In this document: positions 13,001 through 23,700 of the stretch, piece by piece | Layout of the letters: each line of letters begins with the position of its first letter | How positions within the stretch are numbered: position 1 is the stretch's first letter | Origin: Eunapius fragilis | Lineage: Eukaryota; Porifera; Demospongiae; Spongillida; Spongillidae | Direction of reading: 5' to 3' | Assembly: GCA_963681505.1 (NCBI GenBank) | Contig: OY811973.1 | Location: 12,641,525 to 12,705,524 of the forward strand | DNA: 64,000 nucleotides | Notes under the pieces: model-generated | Seen by the model: only the letters and a program-made list of their open reading frames with translations | Databases searched by the model: none | What the model was told of the DNA's origin: nothing | Translations under genes and position numbers: made by a program

Positions 13001-15084
13001 TGAAAGAAGGATTTACATATAAATCCATTATTCAATCTGGCTAGTATTTGCATACCCAACACCACCTCCTGCTGCAAAAAGGTAACAGAGCAGATACAAC
13101 TAACCTGATGACGTCTGTTCATTAATAATCTCAGTACCTGTGATGGATTAAGAACACATCTTGTCAAATAAGGCACACAATAGCTAATTAATTAACCAAA
13201 CATAACATTTCCACAGCCCTAACCTTGCTTGGGGTCACTCCATGGCCCAACTCCGTCCCCATTTATGGCTGCTATGGTAACAGTGTACAGGGCTCCTGTT
13301 GTCTTTACATTTTGGATATAGGTACAATCTGATCCAGAGCAGATGACCTTAGCAGAAGGTGAGGATGTGGTGTTGAAACCTTGTGATGAAGACATTATCT
13401 GGTACCTTGTGACGTTACCTCCCTATATAAGGGCAATAGTGGTGTATAATGAAATATGCAGTGTTATCATTAGTAATATAATGTTACTACAGTGCAGTTT
13501 GCTTGTTGCAGCTTTGCTTGCAGTACATATCCCGTTTGAAGCAGTTGCACTCTACGTCAGGCGACTCAGGCCAAATTGTATTTTCCAACGTTAATCATAA
13601 CGCCTAACTGCAAACTAATAACAATGCGTAACAGCTGCTAAACGTAACTATTGCGCCTATTGCGTAACAGCTGCCCGTATATTATTGACTGCCAATGCAA
13701 GCTAAAAAAAATCCCACGAATAAAAGTTAATACTACAACACAGACAATATTCTTCCATATTGCACTCCCTGCTAAGAAGAAAAAAAAGGGATGAAGGGAA
13801 AAAAATTGACATCACCAGGATTCTAACCGTCTGTGGTTTTTCTTTGTAACAGTGTTCCACATGCGCACGCGGGGTTTCGTGCATGTGTACCAGACGGAAA
13901 GAAACCTGTTTACAAAGTCTTCTAGCTCTATGGAAGGCCATATCAATAAAGTAATATATAGTACATGTACACTAACATGCTCTGAGTGGCAACTGCAATT
14001 GATGAAACTGTGTTGTTGTTTTAAAATTGTTTGAGACTATAACATTATTCTGTATCAAATTCATGGGCACATAAAGGTGCCTTCCGCACTTCAAGGGTTA
14101 ATGTGGTGCTCATGTACACCCCAGGTGTCATTGATGTGGTGCTCATGTACACCCCAGTGGTCATTAATGTGGTGCTCATGTACACCCCAGTGGTCATTGA
14201 TGTGGTGCTCATGTACACCCCAGTGGACATTAATGTGGTGCTCATGTACACCCCAGTGGTCATTAATGTGGTGCTCATGTACACCCCAGTGGTCATTGAT
14301 GTGGTGCTCATGTACACCCCAGTGGTCATTAATGTGGTGCTCATGTACACCCCAGTGGTCATTGATGTGGTGCTCATGTACACCCCAGTGGACATTAATG
14401 TGGTGCTCATGTACACCCCAGTGGTCATTAATGTGGTGCTCATGTACACCCCAGTGGTCATTGATGTGGTGCTCATGTACACCCCAGTGGTCATTAATGT
14501 GGTGCTCATGTACACCCCAGTGGTCATTGATGTGGTCTCATGTACACCCCAGTGGTCATTGATGTGGTGCTCATGTACACCCCAATGGTCATTAATGTGG
14601 TGCTCATGTACACCCCAGTGGTCATTAATGTGGTGCTCATGTACACCCATAGTCTCATACCACATGCGTCCATGTGATGATCAGTTGGGTGGTCGTATCC
14701 AGTAGTAACTGCTGCACCCTGATGTTTGTAGGGGGGGGGGACACTGGAGGGGGAGGAGCTAGAGGTAATATCATGGCAACGTACCACGTTGGTACACTTA
14801 CATGTTCCAGTGTTTATGTATGTTGAGTTACTTCCAGCACAGTTGATGGCCACCACTGTTATGAAGATGGGGGTATTACTGGGTAAGCCATCAAATGTGG
14901 TGTTAGGTGACAAAGTGACTACACTTCTTTCACTTCCTGTCCCCATCAGAGAGATGTTGTAGTAGGCGGGGCTACCTCCATATGAAGAAGCTGTCACCAT
15001 GACAACCAGAGTATTCAGTCCAGGTGCTCCTGATACAGAGATTGGTCCTGGTGGAGCTGTAGTTTGTGTGTGTGCGCGTGCGTG

Positions 15085-15162
<78 letters not shown>

Positions 15163-15839
15163 TTACACATGTACATGTAAGTGTGCATCAATGTGTGTGT
15201 ATTGCACAAAAATAACAGGAGATGATATAGGTATTCAATGTAGTCATGTGCCTTAAATGCTTGCATTATACACCTGAATATCAAATATGCATTAGTGCAC
15301 CTCAGGTCTATAAAAAATGTTAGCCTTACCTACAGCATACAGGGTGGTTGATCCGATAGTTCCTATGACCATACCAGATTGGCCAGTAGATGTGCATGTT
15401 ACCATGGTACCATTCAGACCAGATGACATCACAAAGGACAGTGTGGAAGCATTGCAATAGCCTGCAATAGGATTGGAGTTTGTTGCTGTGAATGTTGAGG
15501 CACACACAGCAGGTGTCTGGGTGCCACAGCTGACACTAGCAGATTGGTCCAAATTCAGTATACAGCTTGGAGATGATGTCGTCCATCTTGTGATAGTCCC
15601 AAGCATACCACCAGGTACGTTACACATCAGCTTCACTGCAGTGTTTGGACATATCTGCTGTGCACAAGGCTGGCCATCTGCCTGACATGGAAGAGGTTGC
15701 CCTGACGACACTGTGGATGGTAAATAAAATAAAATAAACTGTACTGTTACATGTATGGATGCATGTGGTATAGATAAATGGTACACTCACTTGAAATTGA
15801 AAGAACCAATGTGAAGATTATCACGAATGATGTGCACAT
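3690..15839 (-). CDS. receptor: Ig-like, 2 FnIII, TM, three cytoplasmic beta-trefoils
   Basis: Twelve exons on the minus strand: 15839-15791, 15710-15330, 15056-14802, 14743-14661, 13422-13224, 13137-13105, 12627-12514, 12129-12093, 11803-11752, 11402-11022, 5556-5149, 4070-3690. Every junction has GT-AG ends and every phase agrees, giving 790 residues. The start is the only ATG followed by a signal-peptide-like stretch (MCTSFVIIFTLVLSIS). Residues 17-143 are cysteine-rich and Ig-like, with no family match claimed. FnIII-1 spans 144-229 and FnIII-2 spans 229-323; in FnIII-2 an 83-nt exon supplies the PPPTNIRV...ITW half. The transmembrane helix (334-363) is followed by NRHRKS, which predicts a cytoplasmic C terminus. 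Three beta-trefoil domains (402-528, 529-664, 665-790) carry SKLNGKVL and QxW-like motifs typical of ricin-B lectins. A surface adhesion or recognition receptor is inferred; the ligand is unknown. Alternatively, exons 9-12 could belong to a separate lectin gene, but phase continuity argues for one gene. Confidence 0.75.
4262..4552. mobile_element. foldback MITE, AACAAGTAAATAAA family, copy 1
   Basis: About 290 bp with two arms of roughly 130 bp that are near-perfect reverse complements: acaagtaaataaaaaacctt at one end and its complement at the other, with ggtgtaaaaagcaaggaaac in both arms. It lies in the last intron side of the receptor locus and is absent from block B. Related copies lie at 27,002-27,294 and 60,563-60,860. 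Confidence 0.85.
5149..5556 (-). CDS. beta-trefoil domain 2 exon
   Basis: A 408-nt exon, phase 0-0, encodes 136 residues with a CCDCC cysteine cluster near its start, then AQQWYICDL, FLIVSKLNGKALYC and SQHWIREGTNIVSKK, which match the three-fold ricin-B pattern. The acceptor is gttcacag, the donor GTAAAT. A 5.5-kb intron, the longest in this gene, separates it from domain 1. Confidence 0.85.
5557..11021. other. long intron of receptor gene
   Basis: The 5.5-kb intron lies between beta-trefoil exons 1 and 2. It contains a Ty3/Gypsy integrase fossil (about 8,690-9,110), a short G run at 8,508-8,528, and a relic resembling the GCGGATCC family at about 10,172. Small reading frames at 6,673-7,330 and 7,810-8,076 have no recognisable domains or splice context, and I see no supported host gene here. 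Confidence 0.6.
8690..9110 (+). mobile_element. Ty3/Gypsy integrase fossil fragment
   Basis: The plus-strand translation shows remnants typical of the integrase core end and C-terminal region of Gypsy-type pol (ERDWDLHISMMIAYETSVRE, TPFYLMFGGRHA, LYDRAANGSPFAVGDPVWL). It is a short broken piece with no LTRs seen, lying inside a host intron. Its age is probably old, since frames and surroundings are eroded. Confidence 0.7.
11022..11402 (-). CDS. beta-trefoil domain 1 exon
   Basis: A 381-nt exon of the receptor gene, phase 0 at both ends, encodes one complete ricin-type trefoil of 127 residues. Visible repeats are ITSQLNGCVLELK, SQLWYLVDQSDDGTFLIVSK and LLWKKDGDHIMS. The acceptor is cttccag and the donor GTAAGT. 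Preceding exon 9 (11,803-11,752) encodes the linker ELHVYVAEWCDIPPRIE. Confidence 0.85.
12660..13105. repeat. tandem duplication around exon 6
   Basis: Two diverged copies of a roughly 220-bp segment (about 12,665-12,890 and 12,895-13,105). Both contain ttacatgtatgcaaactg, tttacatataaatccatt and ggctagtatttgcatacccaac, and end at a ctaacctgatg motif, which on the minus strand is the donor end of the 33-nt exon 6. The second copy includes the real exon end; the first keeps only a donor-like vestige. Confidence 0.75.
14098..14655. repeat. 33-bp minisatellite at exon 4 donor
   Basis: About 17 tandem copies of a 33-bp unit with the core GTGGTGCTCATGTACACCCC followed by agtggtcattaat or gat. On the minus strand the array begins within a few bases of the GT donor of exon 4 (14,660). 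The paralogous intron has only about four copies (36,322-36,440). Confidence 0.95.
15062..15157. repeat. TG/CA microsatellite at exon 3 acceptor
   Basis: A (TG)n tract with a few interruptions. On the minus strand it is (CA)n and ends five or so bases before the AG acceptor of exon 3, taking the place of a normal pyrimidine tract. Confidence 0.95.
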
Positions 15840-17270
15840 CTGTGTAGTAATATGCTGTGATTCCAAACACTCACACTACTACCATCTCCATCTATACTAT
15901 TTAATTAACACCAATATCATTAACTTTTTCAGATACAATCATACATTGTACAACATAATAAATTTAAAGGCTGATATATTTCATTATGGGATGTCCCTGT
16001 ACGTACTAATGGTATGCATGGAAACTATATAAATTGTTGCCATGACTACACGTAATCAATCTGGGCTATTGAGTTTTTGCCCAGAGGAGGTAATACTTCA
16101 AATCCTCCCTATGTAAGAAAGACCTGACAATGGACTGACAAATGGATGGCAATGGAAGCTTTGGATGTGATCATCAGCACTGTATAACCACGCAACATTC
16201 TCCTGCCCCTCCCACCACACACATATAGTGTTCAGTACAAATTATAGCCAGCCCAGTTACCATTGAGCAGGGGAGGTTTCAAATAATAACCTCTTAGAGG
16301 TGATGTTAGCATACTGGTCAATAAGAATAACAATTGCCTATGGGAATGTAACGCCCACACAACCCTATGTAATCAGTTGACGTCATTAATTACATCTACT
16401 TCAATAGAGTTGTCCAGATGTATTATCCAGAAGATGTCCGAGAACGGATCAGTACACTCTTTCAGTACCTGCTGTACATTACATAATTATGTGTATCGGT
16501 GTTCAGTGTGTGTTGCGCCATGCATTACTCGTCATTATAGTTCCGTTTGAGTTCAAGGACAAGAGCACACAGTCGGCTCACAGTTTTCACCTATAGCCCA
16601 CAGTGTTCACACCTATTCATGCAGACATGCACAGGATAACACCAGCCATGTCACTGCCATGCCCACCTCAAACCTTCCACTGAAATAATAAATGAAGTAA
16701 CCAGCAGAATGCTAACTACATACCAGCAAACCAGGTACCTGTGTAGCTCCATATATGGAGAAGTTCAAAACGTACATAAAATCAGAGCATGCAAGCCACA
16801 GGTCAGATAGTCAAAGCATAACAAGACCATTCTCCCCATTTGTGGACACTACTCTAGTTTATAACATGATAATTATGCAATGTCCTTGCCAACCAGGGGT
16901 CAGAAATGTGAGCTTCAGGTACAAAAGTGAAAGTGGAGTTCAACTGGCACCATTTAAAACCTTAAAACAAAAGAGGCATCATCATTCTATTCATATACTA
17001 ATTCTCATGACACAGCTATATCGCTACGGCAAGTTATGGCTCGTGAAAGCGGGTAACCCTCGAGAGACTCCTTGGCTTACAAGTGAGTTTCCAAGCTCCC
17101 AACCCTAGAAAAGTTTCTTTTCAGGGTTATTCTAAGAGACATGTTTTTGCGCTAGCGGTGTATGTTGATAGACAGACAGTTAGTACTGCTTGCTACAGTT
17201 TATAACGGATTAATCTTTCTGAACTCTATTTTTTAAGGAGTAGGTATTCTGTGGAACTATTGACAGGAGG
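15840..17270. other. 5' flank of receptor gene, no gene seen
   Basis: This is the region upstream of the receptor start codon. No convincing TATA box or coding exon was recognised. A plus-strand frame at 16,755-17,108 has no domain or splice support. Confidence 0.5.
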
Positions 17271-17276
17271 TGTTTC

Positions 17277-17719
17277 TTAATAATCAGGGTGAAGTGTGTA
17301 GCTGGGACATGTACTGGTACATTCATTGGTGTAGCAATTCAATGTCACATGGCTTGATTCAGCTCCTTGCTCTCCCAGAAGACCAAATCCTACGTACAGT
17401 GTATATACTCTTTGCCCAAAGCCTTCCAGCAGGTGCATTTTGATGAGAAGGACCTCCTGAACTGTGGTTGTAATAGCAAGTGCTGGGGGTTGCCATGAGC
17501 ACAAGTGATCAGCACAAATGTAGACTGCACAACGCAATATCCATCAACAGTACTAGTGCATGTACATGTATTATAGGTGTTGCCGGCAGAGGACTGTTGT
17601 CCATGATGTATACAGTATACTTTGCTCCACTGCAGTTGGGTATTTCGTACACACCATGCATTCTGTGCAGACTGATTCCCAGGGGGTTGGTGTAAGATGG
17701 ACAAGCACGAGGAACACAT
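17277..17719 (-). other. possible cysteine-rich exon(s), unassigned
   Basis: Two overlapping minus-strand frames are cysteine-rich: 17,719-17,390 with YNTCTCTSTVDGYCV, and 17,537-17,277 ending in LNCYTNECTSTCPSY. An acceptor-like aaccacag lies at about 17,462. They could be exons or remnants of an extracellular protein, but I cannot build a consistent gene. From 17,720 to 19,440 nothing is recognised. Confidence 0.2.
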
Positions 17720-19459
17720 AGAAGGATTATTAGAACTGGCTAATCTTATTTAGTTAGAACCCTGGAGGCGGGGCTATTGAAGGGATTGCTGCAGTAATCT
17801 TAGCTGGACCATTGTGGGCTGGTCTGCTCCTGGGGGTGTTCTTTACCATGCAGTTTTCCCCTCGCCAGATTTGCACACCTCTCGCAACGCAGAACCACAA
17901 GTAATAACTCAACACTAGTGCATCGATGGTTTCGCATATAGCTATGGTGCAGCACTTGAAAAACCTTTCAAAGTTCTGACAATCAACTAATCAATTGGAA
18001 TGTACTTTATTTGAAGGAGAAGCACAGGGCAGCAAAGTTTCATGACATGATAGTACTTTTGATTTCACACGAGTAGGCCGCATGCATTGTAACTAAAGCA
18101 GAATCGCAATAAAGAATGTATGCCTGTGTCATCTGCTCTGGGTATTATGTGTGGCAGAATAACACCTACAGAACAATCACACTTCCGGTTGCTTGGATTT
18201 AAAGCTCAGAAATAAACAGGCATTGGCTACATCACCCAGCCTTCCCATACATGATTTGAACCAGTTAGTGGGTGAAAAAAAAAGTGGTTAAAATTAAAAA
18301 CTTCGTTATTGGAGAAGTAGCGTACAACTACAACAACATGCTCAACAGTGCAAACAGTGACCTAGATATCCGTAGTCACGGCCCCAGACCCTTGTCACAG
18401 CAGAGCATGGGTTACATTACCGCTACATGTACATGAACTGGGTTGTGGGCCAAGACTAAGAGATCTATTCAATTATTGACAGGGCGAAAAAATAGTTTCA
18501 CATATATCTCGATTTAATTCCAGCCTTAGTAACTATTTTAATTCCAGCCTTAGTAACTATTTTTTAATTGGACCATGCATTATTTCTCAGTAACATCAAG
18601 CTGCAGATAAGTTGCAGGAGTTTGTCGGAAATTACTTTTGAGTTTTTGCTAAAATCATCTTTGTCTAAAACCACACTATGAGAGAGTTTCCTTTCATATT
18701 CTAACATGGTTCAAAGTAATCTTTACCTTGTATATCACCCACTGAACCTTCCACTGCCTTTTACTAAGTACACTGAGGGTGGGATATTTTATTTGGTAAG
18801 CCAACTGCTCTTCTCTCCTTCCTCCCACTTGCACGGAAGAACTCTTCCAGCCATGTACAGAACCATTAGTCACTCGATCGGATTTTATGTCTAGAAAACC
18901 ATTATTGATACCAAGGCCTAACCACCCCTGTCTGCTAACCTCCGGACCCTCCCTCTTCTTTCGTATCGGGCCGTAAGTGGACAGCCACCCCGGCTACACC
19001 CCCGCTCCCACCTTTTCGTACCGGAACTGACCTGACCAACCCCACCCCCCATTTCTCGCCTGCATCAGTAGGGGTGTAGGGTTAAATAATGGAATAACCC
19101 AGTGATGGCGGCCGCAAAGGGACGAATACATGTGGCGGTATCGTATTTTACGAAGATTCCCCTCTGAAACCGAGAAGTAGCCATATCCGCACCCGTGTGG
19201 GGAACTATAACACCTCTGCTAACGCTTATAAGTTATAACACTTTACAAACCCCTCGAAGGATTTAATACAGTCTCATGTATGAATGACTCACCTTTGCGT
19301 CTCTTCTGTATACGGCAACTCAGTGTTACCACAGCCAGCTTTATTTCGCCAACGAATCACGTGCGTAATGAACGCCATTAATTGTTTATGTATGAATGTG
19401 ATTAGTGCAGGTCACGCGCAGCAGCGATGACTCAGCGCAGCGATCTCATACTACCCAGC

Positions 19460-19650
19460 GTATTCGAATATTACAGGGCCGTAGGAACGGGAATAAAACC
19501 TGTAAGGTTAATGGTGGAGGCGTGGCCAAGATAGTTGGGGTGGGTGCGGGAGGGAGTACCCTTCCCACCCCAGCTAGGGGGTATGGGAGAGCGCTGTAAG
19601 CTCCCCCATCGGGGTCTGGGGCTCCGCCCCAGAAGCTCTGCTACTATAGT
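19460..19650. repeat. dispersed repeat with GGGGCTCCGCCCC palindrome
   Basis: A GC-rich stretch containing ggggtctggggctccgcccc. A similar gcgaagccccagaccccggg motif lies at about 47,138-47,158 inside another short element, so this is a dispersed repeat of unknown class. Confidence 0.45.
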
Positions 19651-20796
19651 ATTTTGAAGTCATGAAACTGCTTTTAAATAGCGCAGGCTATAGACCTTAT
19701 TCACGCGCCATTTTGAATAATTATTGTCATGTGATTCGCTTGTGATTTCTTTACGACTGACTGTTTTACGAGGTTAGCGAGAGTACTGATGGGTTTCAAA
19801 TCATCATAGCTTGCTTAAAACCTTCAAAGGTGAAGAATTATGTAAGATCTCTGTGCAACGAGTCGCTCTGTGTTTCGGTCGAGGCTGTACGCTATGCAAT
19901 GGCTTGTTCTCCCTCTGGTGGTCGGTAGAAGCGGTTAAAATATAAGGTTTAAAACAGCATGGTTATTTACGGTGCGTAGAGTGCGCCAAAATAAAGTTTA
20001 GCCCTACCTGTACTTAGCGAACAGGCATAATTCCATTTTTGGGTGGATGGAATAGGGTAGTCTGGGGACCCGACTGATGGCTCTGGTGACTTGATCCATA
20101 GATTATAGTGCTTGATCGCATCCGTTTTGTGCACTAGTTGGTATCATGAAATCTCATGAATATAATAATGTGGATAACGGTTCACTGCACAAGCAGTACT
20201 AGTCCCCAGACTATTTAGCATTAGTATGGCGGATAATCTTTCTGTCCTTTGTGGATATGACCAAACCAACCTTCCACTCGAAAGGCGCAGCCTTAGCGGA
20301 ACATCTTCATCTAGCGTTGTACGTTTATGGCGGATGTTCGCGCAATATAGGAAGGCAGACATAACAAAGACTCTTGCCATATCCAGTTGGTAACACTCCA
20401 AAAACGTCCTGCCCAGTGGCAGGCTATAGCTAAAACTACTTCCAACTGAAGGCTCTTTATCTCGGTAAACCTTAGTCTTTCCACAGCGTAATGGATAGCA
20501 TGAACTAACATCCGTATATCAGCCATTACAAAAAACACGTGGTATACACAACCAAAAATTTTTCATCGAGTCAGGACCGTAAACAATCCGCAACGGTTTG
20601 TTTACAGGTTTTGAACGGATAAATTTACACGTATAGATTCATGTCCGAAGGGAACATTCCGATTCCGTATGTAGGTTACAATCGGACTCGAAACCGATAA
20701 CGGGCCTGACACAGTCTGTACTGCAGAGCGTAACGGCATGGTAAATCCCTTTTATGGGCCTGTTCTAATAATGCGCTAATGTTTATCCAAAAATTG

Positions 20797-23700
20797 TTAT
20801 AAAATGCAGTACACATTATAACAGAACAACGGCAATGTCAATGTCCAGTCATGCTTAAGAACACACTGCGTGGTAGCCATTTCTTCTCTTTCCACGTTCT
20901 GAAGAAGTTCTGCATCCTGTAGTTTGCAGCTAGAACCACATTCATGAACCATTGACACAGCTCTAACAATGGCACTGCTGTCCACAGTGAAAAGTTTCCT
21001 TGACAAGTAGTAGAGTGGACAGTCAAAAGAATTAAAAACTGGTTGTCCATCTGGTTGCTCCACTGCTTCAAAACCTTGTACTAGACAATACGTATGTCCA
21101 GCCTCAGACTTAATGGTAGTCAGGAGCTGTCCATATTTGAACTATTAGAAGAGATGAAGTAGTATATTAATGGATTAAAAAAAAAGTAGCATACCTCACA
21201 GAATGGTGGATCGAGTTCTATGTAGTCCCCTGCATGAACTAGTTCCACCGTATGTGACATAACAGCTTTAAACTGTTGCAGCTTCCCATCCATAAGGCTG
21301 CCAAGGTGCACAGTGACATCATACAGTGTATGGTGGATCCATCTTCAGAATCTGCTCAAGTGTCGATTCTACTCCAAGCTCAGTTATAGCCACTTTCAGA
21401 AACATAAACTGGTCACACGCACCTGATGGCTTTAAAATACTGGATGTAAAAGTAAATCATCCCAAACACCCTCCCCCTCCAGCCTCCTTTTTAACACCCT
21501 CTTCTCTCTCCTCTCCCCAACACCCTCTTCTCCAAAGGAGGATCTGGATACATGTAGCATAGCTTTGGGGAGCCCGGCAGCCCTCCCTGCCTCATTCATT
21601 CCCTGTCATTAAATGTGTGAAAGCTTATGAGAATCCACCCTGAGTGATTACAGGGTTCCCCATACTTCTTTGCTGGCAAGTGTACCCTACCCTATAGCAT
21701 TATTTTTTGATCTGCCAATGCTATTTTCTACACCCTCCTCTAATCTCTATCACCTACCATTCTTGCTGTTGCTGCAGTGTATATGGCTTTGTGAGCATTT
21801 AACTCCTTACTAGGTGCTGAATTGAGAAAGCGTTGTATTGGTTTGAGTAGTAAAGGTCATGGAGACCTGTATCACAACTGGCAACACATATACATTGTTA
21901 CATTCTACATGCAAGCACCACAGTTACGTGTGAACAAACCTTTCCTTGTCATTATAATAACCACCTTCACAAACGAAGCGGAGGTGTTCAATCACAGCAA
22001 AATGCACAGCAATATCTCTGCTAGGAGCCTGCTTGTTGCCAAATATATTCTGCATCCGTATATTGGAGTTAAACGATTCAGGTCTAATAGGGAAAAAATT
22101 TAAACATGTAGTCATACACAGAGGTGCTTTAGTGTACAACACCAACCGTTCAGCACAGAAGCTAGATGATGGTCCATAGTCTTGCATGCACTGAACTAGG
22201 TGAAGGATGTAATGAACTTTCTGTTTTCGGAGCATTGTAGGCATGAAGTCTCGAACAGAGTGCACAAAGTCTACACATATCTGGTGCCATGCTTCTGCCT
22301 TGGATAACTCAAAGAAACTGCAGTAAGCAATTTGAAAGACCTGAATATTACAAATTGTGTGAAGCAGTAAACATAAATACTACTACCTCAACATCGCCAA
22401 CCTTAGATAAGTTCACAAGAACAATCAACTCTCCATTTGAAAGGTATGGGGACAGAATAAATATAGCCATCTGCATCCATGCCTTGTAGTCTCTACCGAC
22501 AAAAGACTGGTAGTGATAACACACGTTTCCATGGATCTTGACTTTAAATCCAGAATGATTAAACGCACGGATCCTAGCCAGCACTCCCCTTTTCTGTGTA
22601 GGCGACAGCTTTGGCATTACATCCTTCAAAAATGCTTTACAAATGCCAAGGGGAATGGTGTGTAGTGCTTCTACAGGCAAACACCTGAATAGGCAATATC
22701 TTAAAGTTACATTATAATACGAAAAACCTCTCACCTGTACAGGTCAGAAGGTACATGCAACAGTGGGTTGCTAACTTCTCTAACTCCATAAAGTGTTCGA
22801 TGCTGCTCTCTCAGTGCTTCTGTACGCTGCGAGCGTATTATTTCCATCTGCTGCAGGGACTGTTGCAAGGATCTCTCCTCACATACCAAACAGGGGGAAG
22901 TATCACGGTCTGCCTGTACATAAAATATAAATTATACAATAGTGTGTCCACTACATGTACAGACAACATACCATACAGAATCTGCAGTACTTATTTGCAG
23001 ACCCACCAAGATGATTGACCAACTTTGATGCTTGTGGATTGTCACAAATTATGCAAAGTAGTGGAGCAATGACTAAAACCTGTTCATTCAAATGTGCATC
23101 ATATACTTCAATACCATCCATTTCTAAGCCTGTCAATTCATCAGCAATTGGACCACTCATGCCTAATGCATCCATCTGATCAGAACAACAGATGAAATGT
23201 ATGTTCTCATGTTTTGCATTTAGATTCCGCGGCAGACCAGCAAGCATAAAGGACCAACTTTCGAATTTATGCCACTTTTTACTTTTGTTTTCGCTGGTGT
23301 CGTCGAAAAACAAAACAAGTGGTACAGTCACAACTCTACGTCCAGCTGCTTTTGCCTTAAAAGGATGTGGAGACAAGTATTGTGCAGTTTCCTATAACAG
23401 TTAGTATGCAACTCATCAGTCAATTGAATCACACCATATAAATTCAACACCCTATCTTTGGGTATATAACACCTAAGCAGCACTATCCCCCCTCCCCTCT
23501 TTGGCATCAGATGCTTTACTGCATGACATAGCCAACAACGTCCTATCCCAGGCAAATCTCTAACTTACACTTATGCCCATATGCAAATGTGAAACAAGTT
23601 TTACCTCAGAAGAAAATCTCTTAAATGAATCAGTAGCTGCCTCCCACTGTACAATGTCCGTTGGTTTCTGTTCCACAGATGTTATCAGTGATATGCATTG

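Noticed and set aside
14045-14705. Open frames of about 160-206 codons on both strands
   Set aside because: They follow the 33-bp minisatellite in all frames. Only the small FnIII half-exon at 14,743-14,661 next to it is supported.
16755-17108. 117-codon plus frame upstream of the receptor
   Set aside because: No domain, splice signals or biased composition.
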